Positions 37,457 through 46,137 of a stretch of 64,000 nt of DNA are shown here, piece by piece. The position numbers and the translations under genes are program-made. Position 1 is the stretch's first letter; the number at the start of each line of letters is the position of its first letter. The notes beneath the pieces are model-generated. The model made no database searches, had not been told where the DNA came from, and worked only from the letters and a program-made list of their open reading frames with translations. The DNA lies in contig NZ_JAHFVK010000002.1 of NCBI RefSeq assembly GCF_018599195.1, positions 496,001 to 560,000 on the forward strand, written 5' to 3'. The stretch is from Croceibacterium selenioxidans. GTDB lineage: Bacteria; Pseudomonadota; Alphaproteobacteria; Sphingomonadales; Sphingomonadaceae.

Positions 37457-38242
37457 GTGGGGGAGGTAACTCTGAATCCGGCAACCAAGGCGGCGGTCTT
37501 TCCCAGCCTTGCCGGCAAGAAGGTAATCGTCAGCGGCGGCGCTTCTGGCATTGGCGAAGGCATTGTCGAAGGCTTCGTCAGTCAGGGCGCGGCCGTGGCC
37601 TTTGTCGACGTGATGGAAGATGCGAGCGACGCGGTGGTGAAGCGCTTTGCAGACGCGCCGATCCCGCCGATCTTCGTCAATTGCGACATCCGCGACATCG
37701 TCGATTACGGCGCCAAGATCGCCAAGCTGGTCGGCCGCCTCGGCGGCTGTGACGTGCTGATCAACAACGCTGCGAACGACGACCGCCACAGCATCGAAGA
37801 CATTACGCCCGAGTACTGGGACGAGCGGATGGCGGTGAACCTCAAGCACCAGTTCTTCGCCGCCAAGGCCGTGGTGCCCGCGATGAAGGCAGCCGGCGGC
37901 GGTTCGATCGTGAACCTCGGCTCGATCTCCTGGCACCTGGGGCTGGAGGACCTGACGGTCTACCAGGTGGCCAAGGCCGCGATCGAGGGCCTGACCCGCA
38001 GCCTCGCCCGCGAACTCGGTCGCGACAACATCCGCGTGAACACCATCGTCCCTGGCAACGTCCAGACCCCGCGGCAGATGAAATGGTACACCCCCGAAGG
38101 CGAAGCGGAAATCGTTGCCGCACAATGTCTTGACGGACGCATCCAACCGTCGGACATCGCGGCCATGGCCATGTTCCTCGCCTCTGACGATGCGCGGTAC
38201 TGCACGGCTCACAACTATTGGGTGGATGCCGGATGGAGATAG
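37457..38242 (+). CDS. xylB: D-xylose 1-dehydrogenase (SDR)
   Basis: Short-chain dehydrogenase oxidising D-xylose to xylonolactone, the entry step of the pathway; 261 residues. The cofactor motif is VSGGASGIGEG, followed by NNAANDDRH. The catalytic tyrosine and lysine are in YQVAKA. The stretch NLGSISWHLGLEDL and the WYTPEGEAEIVAAQCLDGRI block are nearly as I remember them in Caulobacter XylB, which makes this assignment specific. The GTG start lies four bases after the xylA stop. The downstream lactonase gene starts within its last codons. Confidence 0.95.
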   Translation: MGEVTLNPATKAAVFPSLAGKKVIVSGGASGIGEGIVEGFVSQGAAVAFVDVMEDASDAVVKRFADAPIPPIFVNCDIRDIVDYGAKIAKLVGRLGGCDVLINNAANDDRHSIEDITPEYWDERMAVNLKHQFFAAKAVVPAMKAAGGGSIVNLGSISWHLGLEDLTVYQVAKAAIEGLTRSLARELGRDNIRVNTIVPGNVQTPRQMKWYTPEGEAEIVAAQCLDGRIQPSDIAAMAMFLASDDARYCTAHNYWVDAGWR

Positions 38243-39117
38243 CCGCCGAGGTTCGCAGCCTCCTCGACGCCGAGAGCAAGCTCGGCGAAGGGGCTCTGTG
38301 GGATGTCGAACGCGGCGTGCTCTGGTTCGTCGACATCAAGCGCCACCGGCTGTGGCACTTCGATCCGGCGAACGGCAGCAACTCGATTTCCGAAGCGCCA
38401 AACCAGATCGGCTGGGCGCTGCCGGCAGAGGGCGGCCTGCTGCTCTGCGGCCTGAAAGACGGGCTTTATACCTTCGATCCGACCACGCAGGTCTTTGCCA
38501 AGCTGTCGGACGTTCCCGGCGAACCGGGCGGCAACCGCCTCAACGATGCCTGCACCGACCCCTGGGGCCGCGTGTGGTTTGGTTCGATGGACGATGCGGA
38601 AGAAGCCAAGAGCGGGCGCTTCTACGTGTTCGACCGCGGCGAGATCCGCCCTGCGGGTCCGAGCGGGATCAGCATCACCAACGGCCCGACGGTCAGCGGT
38701 TCGGGTGACCGGATCTACTTCACCGACACGGTCGGCCAGAAAATCCTGGTCGCGAACCTGACGAAGGACGGCGTCGGCGAGGCGCGGTTGTTCGCCGATA
38801 CCGGTGCGCTGTTCCCGGACGCCTATCCCGACGGTCCGATCGTCGACGCCGAAGATCACGTCTGGACCGGTCTCTACATGGGCGCGAAAGTGGCGCGCTT
38901 CTCGCCCGACGGGAAGCTGGTCGCCACCCAGACTTTTCCCGCGCGCGATATCACCAAGATGGCACTCGGCGGCAAGGACCTGAAGACCGCGTTCGTGACC
39001 ACCGCGCTCAAGAACATGGACGAGACTTCGCTCAAGGCGTTTCCCAAGGCAGGGCATCTGCTGAGCTTTGACTCACCGGTCGCGGGCGTCACGACCACGA
39101 GGGTGAAACTGGCGTGA
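38233..39117 (+). CDS. xylC: Xylonolactonase (SMP-30/gluconolactonase family)
   Basis: Hydrolyses xylonolactone to xylonate, the second step of the pathway. About 294 residues form a six-bladed beta-propeller. The family metal site is visible as the glutamate in KLGEGALWDV, the asparagine in NRLNDACTDPWGRVWFGSMD, and the aspartate in FPDAYPDGPIVDAEDHVW. I use the ATG at 38233 (MEIAAEV), which overlaps the xylB stop by ten bases; an in-frame TTG at 38218 is less likely. Its stop overlaps the GTG of the next gene. Confidence 0.93.
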   Translation: MEIAAEVRSLLDAESKLGEGALWDVERGVLWFVDIKRHRLWHFDPANGSNSISEAPNQIGWALPAEGGLLLCGLKDGLYTFDPTTQVFAKLSDVPGEPGGNRLNDACTDPWGRVWFGSMDDAEEAKSGRFYVFDRGEIRPAGPSGISITNGPTVSGSGDRIYFTDTVGQKILVANLTKDGVGEARLFADTGALFPDAYPDGPIVDAEDHVWTGLYMGAKVARFSPDGKLVATQTFPARDITKMALGGKDLKTAFVTTALKNMDETSLKAFPKAGHLLSFDSPVAGVTTTRVKLA

Positions 39118-41006
39118 GGCGGGCGGCGCTGCTGATCGCCGGGGTGGTCCTCCCGACCGCCGCGCAGGCCGCTCCGCAACTCCTTCCGATCTGGCAGGAT
39201 CACGCGGTCATCCAGCGTGACAGGCCGGTGGTGGTCGAAGGCACAGCCCAACCCGGTGAACGGGTCAGCGCCACGCTTGGCATGGACAGCGCCAGCGCCA
39301 CCGCGGCCGCGGATGGCAGCTTCGCGCTGACCCTCCCGGCTCGCCCGGCCAATGCCATGCCACAAACGCTGAGCGTGACCGACAGCAGCGGCACCGCGAC
39401 GATCAACGACATCCTCGTGGGCGATGTCTGGCTCTGTTCGGGTCAGTCGAACATGGCCTTTACCGTCAGCGCCGGGCTAAACGGCTACAACAACATCCAG
39501 GTCTCCGCAGACCCGCTGCTGCGCATGCTGACCGTGCCGCAGGAGACCTCGGCCAAGCCGGTCCGAGAATTTGGCGGAGAGGTGAGCTGGCAAGCGGCCA
39601 GCCCTCAAACCACCGGTGCCTTCTCGGCCGCCTGCTATTACATGCTGCGCGATCTTCGCGCGGCGCTCGATATCCCGATGGGCGCGGTCCATTCGAGCTG
39701 GGGCGGCTCGCAGATCCGCGCTTGGCTAACGCCCGAGGCTGGCAAGGTGCTCTACGGCGCCGACCAGATGGCGCTGCTCGACACCTTCGGTAAGGACCCG
39801 CTCGCGGCCGTCACCGAGTTCGCCCCCAAGTGGGAAGCCTGGTGGCGAGAACGCACCGGGCAAGAACCATGGAAAGATCCCTCAGTCGTCCAGTGGCAAC
39901 CGGTGCCTTCGATCAGCCCCTGGGGCAACTGGTCCGGCACGCGCCTGGCTAAGGACGGCCTGGGCAATGTGCTGCTGCGCCAGACCGTCACTCTGACCGC
40001 CGAGCAGGCCAAGGCCGGCGGTGTGCTCAACATTGGCATCATCGACGATCTCGACGCTACCTGGGTTAACGGCAAACCCGTCGGAATCACCCACGGCTGG
40101 GGCGCCGAACGCGAATACCGCATCCCGCCGGGCTATCTGAAGGCGGGTGCGAACGAGATCCTCGTGATCGCTTCCAACAGCTGGGCGGCGGGCGGCTTCA
40201 CCAGCGCGGCCGACCGGTTGAGTTTCACGGTCACCGGCGGCGAGCGGATCCCGCTCGGAGAAGGCTGGCAGTTCTCGATCGCGGGGCACACCGACATGCC
40301 TCCTCGATCGCCATGGGACGCGAACGCCGGGATCGGCGTGATGCACAATCGGATGATCGCGCCGATCGGCCACTACGCCATGACCGGGGCCACCTGGTAT
40401 CAGGGCGAAAGCGACGTCGGCATCGCCGGCTATCGGGACCGGCTGCGCGAGCTGTTCGCCGGTTGGCGGCGGCAGTTCGGGGCGGATACCCGCGTGCTGG
40501 TGGTCCAACTCGCCAACTACGGCCCCACGGCAAGCGCCCCGGTCGACAGCGGCTGGGCCAGCCTGCGCGAAGACGAGCGACAAGCCGTCCTCGCCGACAA
40601 GAACGCGGCGCTTGTCACCGCGATCGACCTTGGCGATCGGACCGATATCCATCCGGGCAACAAGGTGGAGCTCGGCAAGCGTCTGGCGCTCGAGGCGCAG
40701 GGCAAGGCGCTGCCGGGCCCGCAACGGGCCGTCCTGGAGGGAACGGATGTGCGGGTGAGCTTCACGGGGCTGGAAGGCGGCCTCCAGAGCTGGAGCGGCC
40801 CTCCACTGGCGTTCGAGCTGTGCGGCCCGACGCAGGAAAGCTGCCGCTACGCCAGCGCCGCGATAGCGGGCGATGCGATCGTCCTGCGCGGGGACGGGCA
40901 ACCGGTGACGCGAGTCCGCTACGCCTGGGCAGATAGTCCTGTCGTCAATCTCTACGACGCCCGGCCAGCGCCGCTGCCCGGCTTCGAGCTTCCGGTCGAG
41001 CGATGA
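39114..41006 (+). CDS. Sialate O-acetylesterase-like (SASA) carbohydrate acetylesterase, exported
   Basis: Exported esterase of 630 residues with a signal peptide of about 20 residues (LLIAGVVLPTAAQA). The SGNH-type blocks are present: nucleophile S112 in CSGQSNM, WGGSQIRAW (glycine block), TWYQGESDVG (asparagine block replaced by glutamate region), and the D-x-x-H block in DRTDIHPG. A beta-sandwich insertion lies at about 280-390 (IIDDLDATWVNGKPVG). The family is named for sialic acid, but there are no sialic acid genes here and the gene sits in the xylose operon. It is therefore more likely an acetylxylan or acetylmannan esterase. It has a GTG start overlapping the xylC stop. Confidence 0.9.
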   Translation: MRRAALLIAGVVLPTAAQAAPQLLPIWQDHAVIQRDRPVVVEGTAQPGERVSATLGMDSASATAAADGSFALTLPARPANAMPQTLSVTDSSGTATINDILVGDVWLCSGQSNMAFTVSAGLNGYNNIQVSADPLLRMLTVPQETSAKPVREFGGEVSWQAASPQTTGAFSAACYYMLRDLRAALDIPMGAVHSSWGGSQIRAWLTPEAGKVLYGADQMALLDTFGKDPLAAVTEFAPKWEAWWRERTGQEPWKDPSVVQWQPVPSISPWGNWSGTRLAKDGLGNVLLRQTVTLTAEQAKAGGVLNIGIIDDLDATWVNGKPVGITHGWGAEREYRIPPGYLKAGANEILVIASNSWAAGGFTSAADRLSFTVTGGERIPLGEGWQFSIAGHTDMPPRSPWDANAGIGVMHNRMIAPIGHYAMTGATWYQGESDVGIAGYRDRLRELFAGWRRQFGADTRVLVVQLANYGPTASAPVDSGWASLREDERQAVLADKNAALVTAIDLGDRTDIHPGNKVELGKRLALEAQGKALPGPQRAVLEGTDVRVSFTGLEGGLQSWSGPPLAFELCGPTQESCRYASAAIAGDAIVLRGDGQPVTRVRYAWADSPVVNLYDARPAPLPGFELPVER

Positions 41007-42352
41007 AGACCGACCGGCGGACCACCCTCGCGGGGATCGCCGGGAGCCTTGCCTTGCTGGCACCGGGCGGTTCCGCCTTCGCCGCTGAGGGTAACCGCTT
41101 CATCCGCCGCGACGGAACCCGCCTCCTGCTGGGTTCCGAGCCTTACCGCATCACCGGCGCCAACATGTGGTACGCCGCCTGGCTTGGCGCCGACGCCGCC
41201 TATGGTGACCGCGCGCGCCTCGGACGCGAGCTGGACCGGCTACAGGCGCTGGGCATCAACAACCTGCGGATCATGGCCGCCGCCGAGGAAGGGCCGCTGC
41301 GCCATTCGATCAAGCCCGGGTTCTCGCGCCCCGATGGCTCGCTCAACCGCGAGCTGCTCGCGGGCCTCGATTACGCCATGGCCGAAATCGCCCGTCGGGG
41401 GATGACCGCGGTGGTGTGCCTGGGCAACTTCTGGGAGTGGTCGGGCGGGATCGCGACCTGGCTCTATCGGGTGACCGGGCAGTACACCGACATGAACGAT
41501 CCGGCCCACCCGTGGCCGGCCTTTCCCGACGCGACCAGTGCCTTTTACGGCAACGCCGAGGCGGTGCGGCTTTACCACGACTATGTGCGCACCGTGGTCA
41601 CCCGCACCAACTCGGTGACCGGTTTGCGCTACATCGATGACCCGGCGGTGATGTGTTGGCAGCTTGCAAACGAGCCGCGCCCTGGGGGGAGCGACGCCGT
41701 GATTGCCCAGCGGCGCGAGTCCTACTTCCAGTGGATCGACGACACCGCCGCACTGATCCGCTCGCTCGACCGCAACCATCTGGTCTCGCTCGGACACGAG
41801 GGCACCCAAGGCGCCAACGGCAGCGAGGATATCGTCCGCCGGGCGCACCAGGCCATCGACTACCTCACTGCCCACATCTGGCCGCTCAACTGGGGCTGGG
41901 TGAATGGCAAGGACCTCCCCGGGACCTGGGACGCCGGTAGCGCGAAAGTCAGCGACTACCTGGCTACGCACGCACGCCTGGCGCTCGAGCTTGGCAAGCC
42001 GCTGCAGTTCGAGGAGTTCGGATTTCCCCGCGACGGCGAGGTCTACTCGCCCGGTACGCCGACCACATTCCGCGACCGTTACTACGCGATGATCTATGGC
42101 GCGGTCCGTGCCTCGTGGACTAAGGGTGGGCCGATCATGGGGAGCAACTTCTGGGCCTGGAACGGGGAGGCACGCGCCACTCATCCCGACTATCGCTTTC
42201 GCGACGGAGACCGCGCCTACATGGGCGATCCGCCGCACGAACCGCAAGGCTGGTACGGCGTGTTCAACACTGACGAGAGCACGCTGGCCCTGGTTCGCGA
42301 CCACGCCGCGCAGCGTTGCCTCGGTCTCTCAGCCCCTTGTCCTGCCCGATGA
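41003..42352 (+). CDS. GH5 endo-beta-1,4-mannanase, exported (Tat-like signal)
   Basis: Glycoside hydrolase family 5 enzyme of 449 residues, closest in motifs to subfamily 7 mannanases. The N-terminus has a twin-arginine-like signal (DRRTTLAGIAGSLALL, cleavage near AFA-AEG). Visible features are RITGANMWYAAWLG, the substrate-binding arginine in NNLRIMAAAEEG, acid/base E224 in QLANEPRPGG, and the nucleophile in LQFEEFGF (E337/E338). WAWNGE near residue 385 resembles the WAWxGE end motif of mannanases. It would cleave mannan or glucomannan, widening the locus beyond xylan. Its start overlaps the previous stop (ATGA). Confidence 0.9.
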   Translation: MKTDRRTTLAGIAGSLALLAPGGSAFAAEGNRFIRRDGTRLLLGSEPYRITGANMWYAAWLGADAAYGDRARLGRELDRLQALGINNLRIMAAAEEGPLRHSIKPGFSRPDGSLNRELLAGLDYAMAEIARRGMTAVVCLGNFWEWSGGIATWLYRVTGQYTDMNDPAHPWPAFPDATSAFYGNAEAVRLYHDYVRTVVTRTNSVTGLRYIDDPAVMCWQLANEPRPGGSDAVIAQRRESYFQWIDDTAALIRSLDRNHLVSLGHEGTQGANGSEDIVRRAHQAIDYLTAHIWPLNWGWVNGKDLPGTWDAGSAKVSDYLATHARLALELGKPLQFEEFGFPRDGEVYSPGTPTTFRDRYYAMIYGAVRASWTKGGPIMGSNFWAWNGEARATHPDYRFRDGDRAYMGDPPHEPQGWYGVFNTDESTLALVRDHAAQRCLGLSAPCPAR

Positions 42353-43191
42353 TTTCACTGGCGGCCGGAGATTGGGAAGCGGAGGTGCGTCCCCAGGCCG
42401 GGGGATCGATGGCCGCCTTGCGCTATCGCGGGGTAGACGTCCTCAGCCCTATGCCGGAGGGCACATTGGACCCGCTGCAAGCGGCCTGCTTCCCCCTGGT
42501 GCCCTATTGCAATCGCATCGCCAGCGGGCGCTTCGAATGGGCCGGTGAAGAAGTCCAACTGCCCCCGAACTTCCTGCCGGAGCGGCACAGTCTTCATGGC
42601 CTGAGCTGGCAGCGCCCCTGGAGCGTCGAGAGCCAGGTGGAAACCAAGTGCGTCCTGGTCGACGACTACGATGGCAAAGGCGCCTGGCCCTGGGCCTACC
42701 GAGCCCAACAACGCATTCGCCTTGGCCCCCGGGGTTGCGCCATAACCCTGGTCCTGATCAACCGTTCGGACGGGCCGATGCCGGCAGGGCTTGGCCTCCA
42801 TCCCTATTTCAGGCGCGGGTCGGAAGCTTCGATCCGGTTCGCGTCCGATCATGTGTTGCTGGTCAGTAGCGAGACGCTGCCGACGGGAGTCACGGCGCTT
42901 CCCAGTCATTTCGGCGAGTTCGCCGGCGGCGATCTACTGCCGACCGAGACAGTCGATCATTGCTTCGCATACTGGCAAGGAGCGGCCGAGATCAGCGACG
43001 ATCTCGGCACGATCCGGCTAACCGCCGATGGCGCACCGCACCTGCATCTCTACGCCCCGGCCGACGGCAGCGCGCTGTGCCTCGAGCCCGTGAGCCACAC
43101 CCCCGACGCCCTCAACCAGGCCCCGGACGAGATGATCGTATTACCCCCGGGATGCGCCGCAGCGATGACCTTGTGGATTTCGGCTAGCTAG
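42349..43191 (+). CDS. Aldose 1-epimerase (mutarotase)
   Basis: Interconverts alpha and beta anomers of aldoses. About 280 residues form a beta-sandwich epimerase. Conserved features are NRIASGRFEWAGEEVQLP, the first active histidine in HSLHGLSWQRPW, the second in AGLGLHPYF, and the base glutamate in LCLEPVSHTPDALN. I use the ATG at 42349 overlapping the mannanase stop; the upstream ATG at 42316 would lie inside that gene. In this operon it would speed supply of the beta-xylopyranose form to xylose dehydrogenase. It is the last gene of the xylX operon and is convergent with xylD. Confidence 0.9.
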   Translation: MISLAAGDWEAEVRPQAGGSMAALRYRGVDVLSPMPEGTLDPLQAACFPLVPYCNRIASGRFEWAGEEVQLPPNFLPERHSLHGLSWQRPWSVESQVETKCVLVDDYDGKGAWPWAYRAQQRIRLGPRGCAITLVLINRSDGPMPAGLGLHPYFRRGSEASIRFASDHVLLVSSETLPTGVTALPSHFGEFAGGDLLPTETVDHCFAYWQGAAEISDDLGTIRLTADGAPHLHLYAPADGSALCLEPVSHTPDALNQAPDEMIVLPPGCAAAMTLWISAS

Positions 43192-43193
43192 CG

Positions 43194-44972
43194 TCAGTGA
43201 TTATGCCGCGGCAGCTTGCGTGAGGTTCCGCGGTACTTGAGCGCGAAGTTCATCACCCCACCCTCGCCGAGCTGGCCGGTCTTTTCGCGGTAGAGTTCTT
43301 CCCACGGGGTCTGCGAATCCGGCACCGGCGGGATCGGGTCTTCCGCCCGCCGCCGCGCGATTTCGGCCTCGTCCACCAGCGCGTCGCACGTGCGGGCGTT
43401 CAGGTCGACGCGGATCGTGTCCCCTGTGCGCAGCCAGGAAAGGCCGCCACCCACCGCGCTCTCGGGCGAGACATTGAGGATCGAGGGACTGTCCGATGTG
43501 CCCGACTGGCGCCCGTCGCCGAGCGTGGGCAGCCATTCGATGCCGCGACGGATCAGCGCATCCGGCGGCTGCATGTTGACCACTTCTGCCGAACCGGGCC
43601 AGCCGATGACGCCCGAGCCGCGGATGACGAGAATGCAGTTCTCGTCGATCGCCAGCGAGGGGTCGTTGATCCGGTGATGGTAGTCGTCCGACCCGTCGAA
43701 CACGATGGCCCGCGATTCGAACACGTTCTCCTGCCCCGGACGGTTGAGATAGCGCTGGCGGAACTCCTCGGAAATCACCGAGGTCTTGAGGATGCCGAAG
43801 TCGAACAGGTTGCCGCGCAGGGTCATGAACCCCGCGCTCTCCTGCAGCGGTTCATCGAATCTCAGGATCATCTCACGGTCGGTGCTTTCGTGACCGGCCA
43901 GGTTTTCCGCCAGGCTCTTGCCGGTGCAGGTCAGGCAGTCGCCGTGGAGCTTTCCAGCCTGGAGCAGTTCCCACATCGCCGCCGGCACGCCACCGGCGCG
44001 GTGAAAGCGTTCACCGAGATATTTGCCCGCCGGTTGCATGTTCACCAGCAGCGGCAAGTCGTAGCCATGGTGCTGCCAGACATCGAGTTCGAGGTCGACG
44101 CCAGCGTGGCGAGCCATCGCCATGATGTGCGGCTGGGCGTTGGAAGAGCCGCCTATGACGCTGACCGTAGCTATGGCGTTGAGGAACGCCTCGCGGTCAA
44201 GGATGCGCGAGGGGCGCAGATCCTCGTGCACCATCTCCACGATTCGCCGTCCGGTGCGATAGGCGTACTGGCCCCGCTCGCGATAAGGCGCCGGGATTGC
44301 CGCGCATCCGGTAAGCGAAAGGCCGAGCGCTTCGGCAACCGCATTCATCGTGCTGGCGGTGCCCATCGAGTTGCAGTGACCGGCCGAGGGAGCGCTATCA
44401 CAAGCGCGCGCAAGAAATTCGTCCTCGTTGATTTCACCCGCCGCCAGCAGGCGACGTGAGCGCCAGATCACCGTGCCGGAGCCGACCAGCTCGCCTTCGT
44501 GCCAGCCGTCGAGCATCGGTCCGCCCGACAGCACGATCGCCGGAATGTCCACCGTGCTCGCGGCCATGATCTGGCTCGGCGTGGTCTTGTCGCAGCCGGT
44601 GGTGAGTACGACGCCGTCGATCGGATAGCCGTTAAGCAGTTCGACGAGGCCGAGGTAGAGCAGGTTGCGGTCGAGTGCCGCGGTTGGCCGGCGGCAGTTC
44701 TCGAAGATCGGATGGACCGGAAACTCAATCGGGATGCCGCCCGCGTCGCGAATGCCATCGCGCGTGCGCTTGGCCAGTTCGAGGTGGATGCGGTTGCATG
44801 GCGAAAGATCGCTGCCCGACTGGGCAATGCCGATGATGGGTTTGCCCGAGCGCAGCTCCTCCGGAGTGATGCCATAGTTCATGAACCGCTCCAGATAGAG
44901 CGCGGTCATGTCCATGCGTTCGAGGTTGTCGAACCAGTCACGCGAACGGAGCTTGGCCGGCTTTTCAGCCAT
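43194..44972 (-). CDS. xylD: D-xylonate dehydratase (IlvD/Edd family)
   Basis: Third Weimberg step: xylonate to 2-keto-3-deoxyxylonate. The protein has 592 residues of the Fe-S sugar-acid dehydratase family. Cluster cysteines are seen in [21 protein letters not shown] and [10 protein letters not shown]. Further conserved blocks are [30 protein letters not shown], and the C-terminal [15 protein letters not shown]-arabonate and other pentonate dehydratases are close relatives; the four companion xylose genes favour xylonate. The start overlaps the lacI stop by eight bases, so it is transcribed as the third gene of agu-lacI-xylD. Confidence 0.94.
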   Translation of the reverse strand: MAEKPAKLRSRDWFDNLERMDMTALYLERFMNYGITPEELRSGKPIIGIAQSGSDLSPCNRIHLELAKRTRDGIRDAGGIPIEFPVHPIFENCRRPTAALDRNLLYLGLVELLNGYPIDGVVLTTGCDKTTPSQIMAASTVDIPAIVLSGGPMLDGWHEGELVGSGTVIWRSRRLLAAGEINEDEFLARACDSAPSAGHCNSMGTASTMNAVAEALGLSLTGCAAIPAPYRERGQYAYRTGRRIVEMVHEDLRPSRILDREAFLNAIATVSVIGGSSNAQPHIMAMARHAGVDLELDVWQHHGYDLPLLVNMQPAGKYLGERFHRAGGVPAAMWELLQAGKLHGDCLTCTGKSLAENLAGHESTDREMILRFDEPLQESAGFMTLRGNLFDFGILKTSVISEEFRQRYLNRPGQENVFESRAIVFDGSDDYHHRINDPSLAIDENCILVIRGSGVIGWPGSAEVVNMQPPDALIRRGIEWLPTLGDGRQSGTSDSPSILNVSPESAVGGGLSWLRTGDTIRVDLNARTCDALVDEAEIARRRAEDPIPPVPDSQTPWEELYREKTGQLGEGGVMNFALKYRGTSRKLPRHNH

Positions 44973-46071
44973 CAGATGTTGGTCCTCGTTTCATGGCACG
45001 GCGCACGAGGCCGGGAGCGGCGTCCGATTGCCGACGTACCAGTGTGTAATCCAGGGTGATGTGGCTTGGCTTCGCGGCCTTGCCGGAACGGTTGCCGCGC
45101 AGTTCGCTGGCGAGCAGATCGACCGCACGGCGCGCCATTTCGGCGATCGGCTGGCGGATCGTGGTCAGCTCGGGCCAGATGGTGCTGGCAATCGCGGTAT
45201 CGTCGAAGCCGCAGACCGAGAGGTCGACCGGAACGTCGAGATGACGACGATGGGCCACGGCCACGACGGCCGCGGCCATGTCGTCGTTCGAAGCGAAGAT
45301 CGCTGTCGGCGGGTCGGGCTGGTCGAGCAACCGCACGGCGGCGTCATAACCCGAACGGTAAGTGAAGAGCCCTTGCATGACCAGGCCGTCGGTCACCTCG
45401 AGACCCGAGGCCTTCATCGCATCGAGGAATCCCGAAAGCCGCTGGCCACTCGCTGTCTGGTGCGGGTTGCCGATGACGAAGCCGACGCGCTTGTGGCCGA
45501 GGCCGATGATGTGGGCCGTCATGTCGTAGGCCGCCTGGTATTCGTCGATCAGCACCGCCGAATGATCGGCATGCGGTCGGCCTGGGCCGACCTGGATCGC
45601 GCGCGTGCCTTGCTTGGCCAGCATGTCGAGCAGCGCGGTCTCGTCACACAATGGCGATGGCAGCAGGAATCCGTCGATCCCGCTTTCGACGAGGCGGCGA
45701 ACCACCTTCTCCTCGTCCTTGTCGAATTCGCACTGTTCGACGACGAGGTGCACATCGCTGCGGCTTGCCTGGTCGAGGCTGCCCATCAGGAGCTCGCTCA
45801 GGTACGATGCCGAGGGGTTGGAGTAGAGCAGGGCGATGCGGTTCTGCGCCGCACCAGCAAGGCTGCGTGCCGCCCGGTTGGGCTTGTAGTTGAGTTGCTC
45901 GATCGCATCGAGCACGGCCTGCCGTGTCTCTTCGCGAACGCTCGGTTCGTTGTTGGTCACGCGGCTGACCGTCATGGGAGAACAGTTCGCCAGTCGCGCG
46001 ACGTCATTGATGGTGGGCTGGCCAGATTGCCGCCGATTGATCCTGCGAGGAGGTATGCCAGTGTCAGCCAT
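44965..46071 (-). CDS. LacI-family transcriptional regulator, probable xylan/xylose repressor
   Basis: DNA-binding repressor of 368 residues. The N-terminal helix-turn-helix and hinge read PTINDVARLANCSPMTVSRV (residues about 19-38) and YKPNRAARSL. The sugar-binding periplasmic-protein-like domain spans about 80-350, with IFASNDDMAAAVV and SVCGFDD typical of LacI/GalR proteins. I choose the ATG at 46071, preceded by GAAAGAGG; an upstream ATG at 46101 lacks a site. It lies between agu and xylD. By position it is the best candidate to bind the four TGRTAGCGCTAYCA palindromes, acting like XylR of Caulobacter and Xanthomonas. The effector is probably xylose or a xylo-oligosaccharide (inference). 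Confidence 0.93.
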   Translation of the reverse strand: MADTGIPPRRINRRQSGQPTINDVARLANCSPMTVSRVTNNEPSVREETRQAVLDAIEQLNYKPNRAARSLAGAAQNRIALLYSNPSASYLSELLMGSLDQASRSDVHLVVEQCEFDKDEEKVVRRLVESGIDGFLLPSPLCDETALLDMLAKQGTRAIQVGPGRPHADHSAVLIDEYQAAYDMTAHIIGLGHKRVGFVIGNPHQTASGQRLSGFLDAMKASGLEVTDGLVMQGLFTYRSGYDAAVRLLDQPDPPTAIFASNDDMAAAVVAVAHRRHLDVPVDLSVCGFDDTAIASTIWPELTTIRQPIAEMARRAVDLLASELRGNRSGKAAKPSHITLDYTLVRRQSDAAPGLVRRAMKRGPTSDG

Positions 46072-46137
46072 GTGTGCCTCTTTCCGCAGCATCTCGGCCA
46101 CGGCAAGCTTTTTGCCCCGGGAGAACGGTTTGCCGCA

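Noticed and set aside
39114-41006. Sialic acid use, suggested by the sialate O-acetylesterase family name
   Set aside because: No sialidase, lyase or NeuAc transporter genes; the operon is for xylose oxidation, so a plant polysaccharide esterase is more likely.
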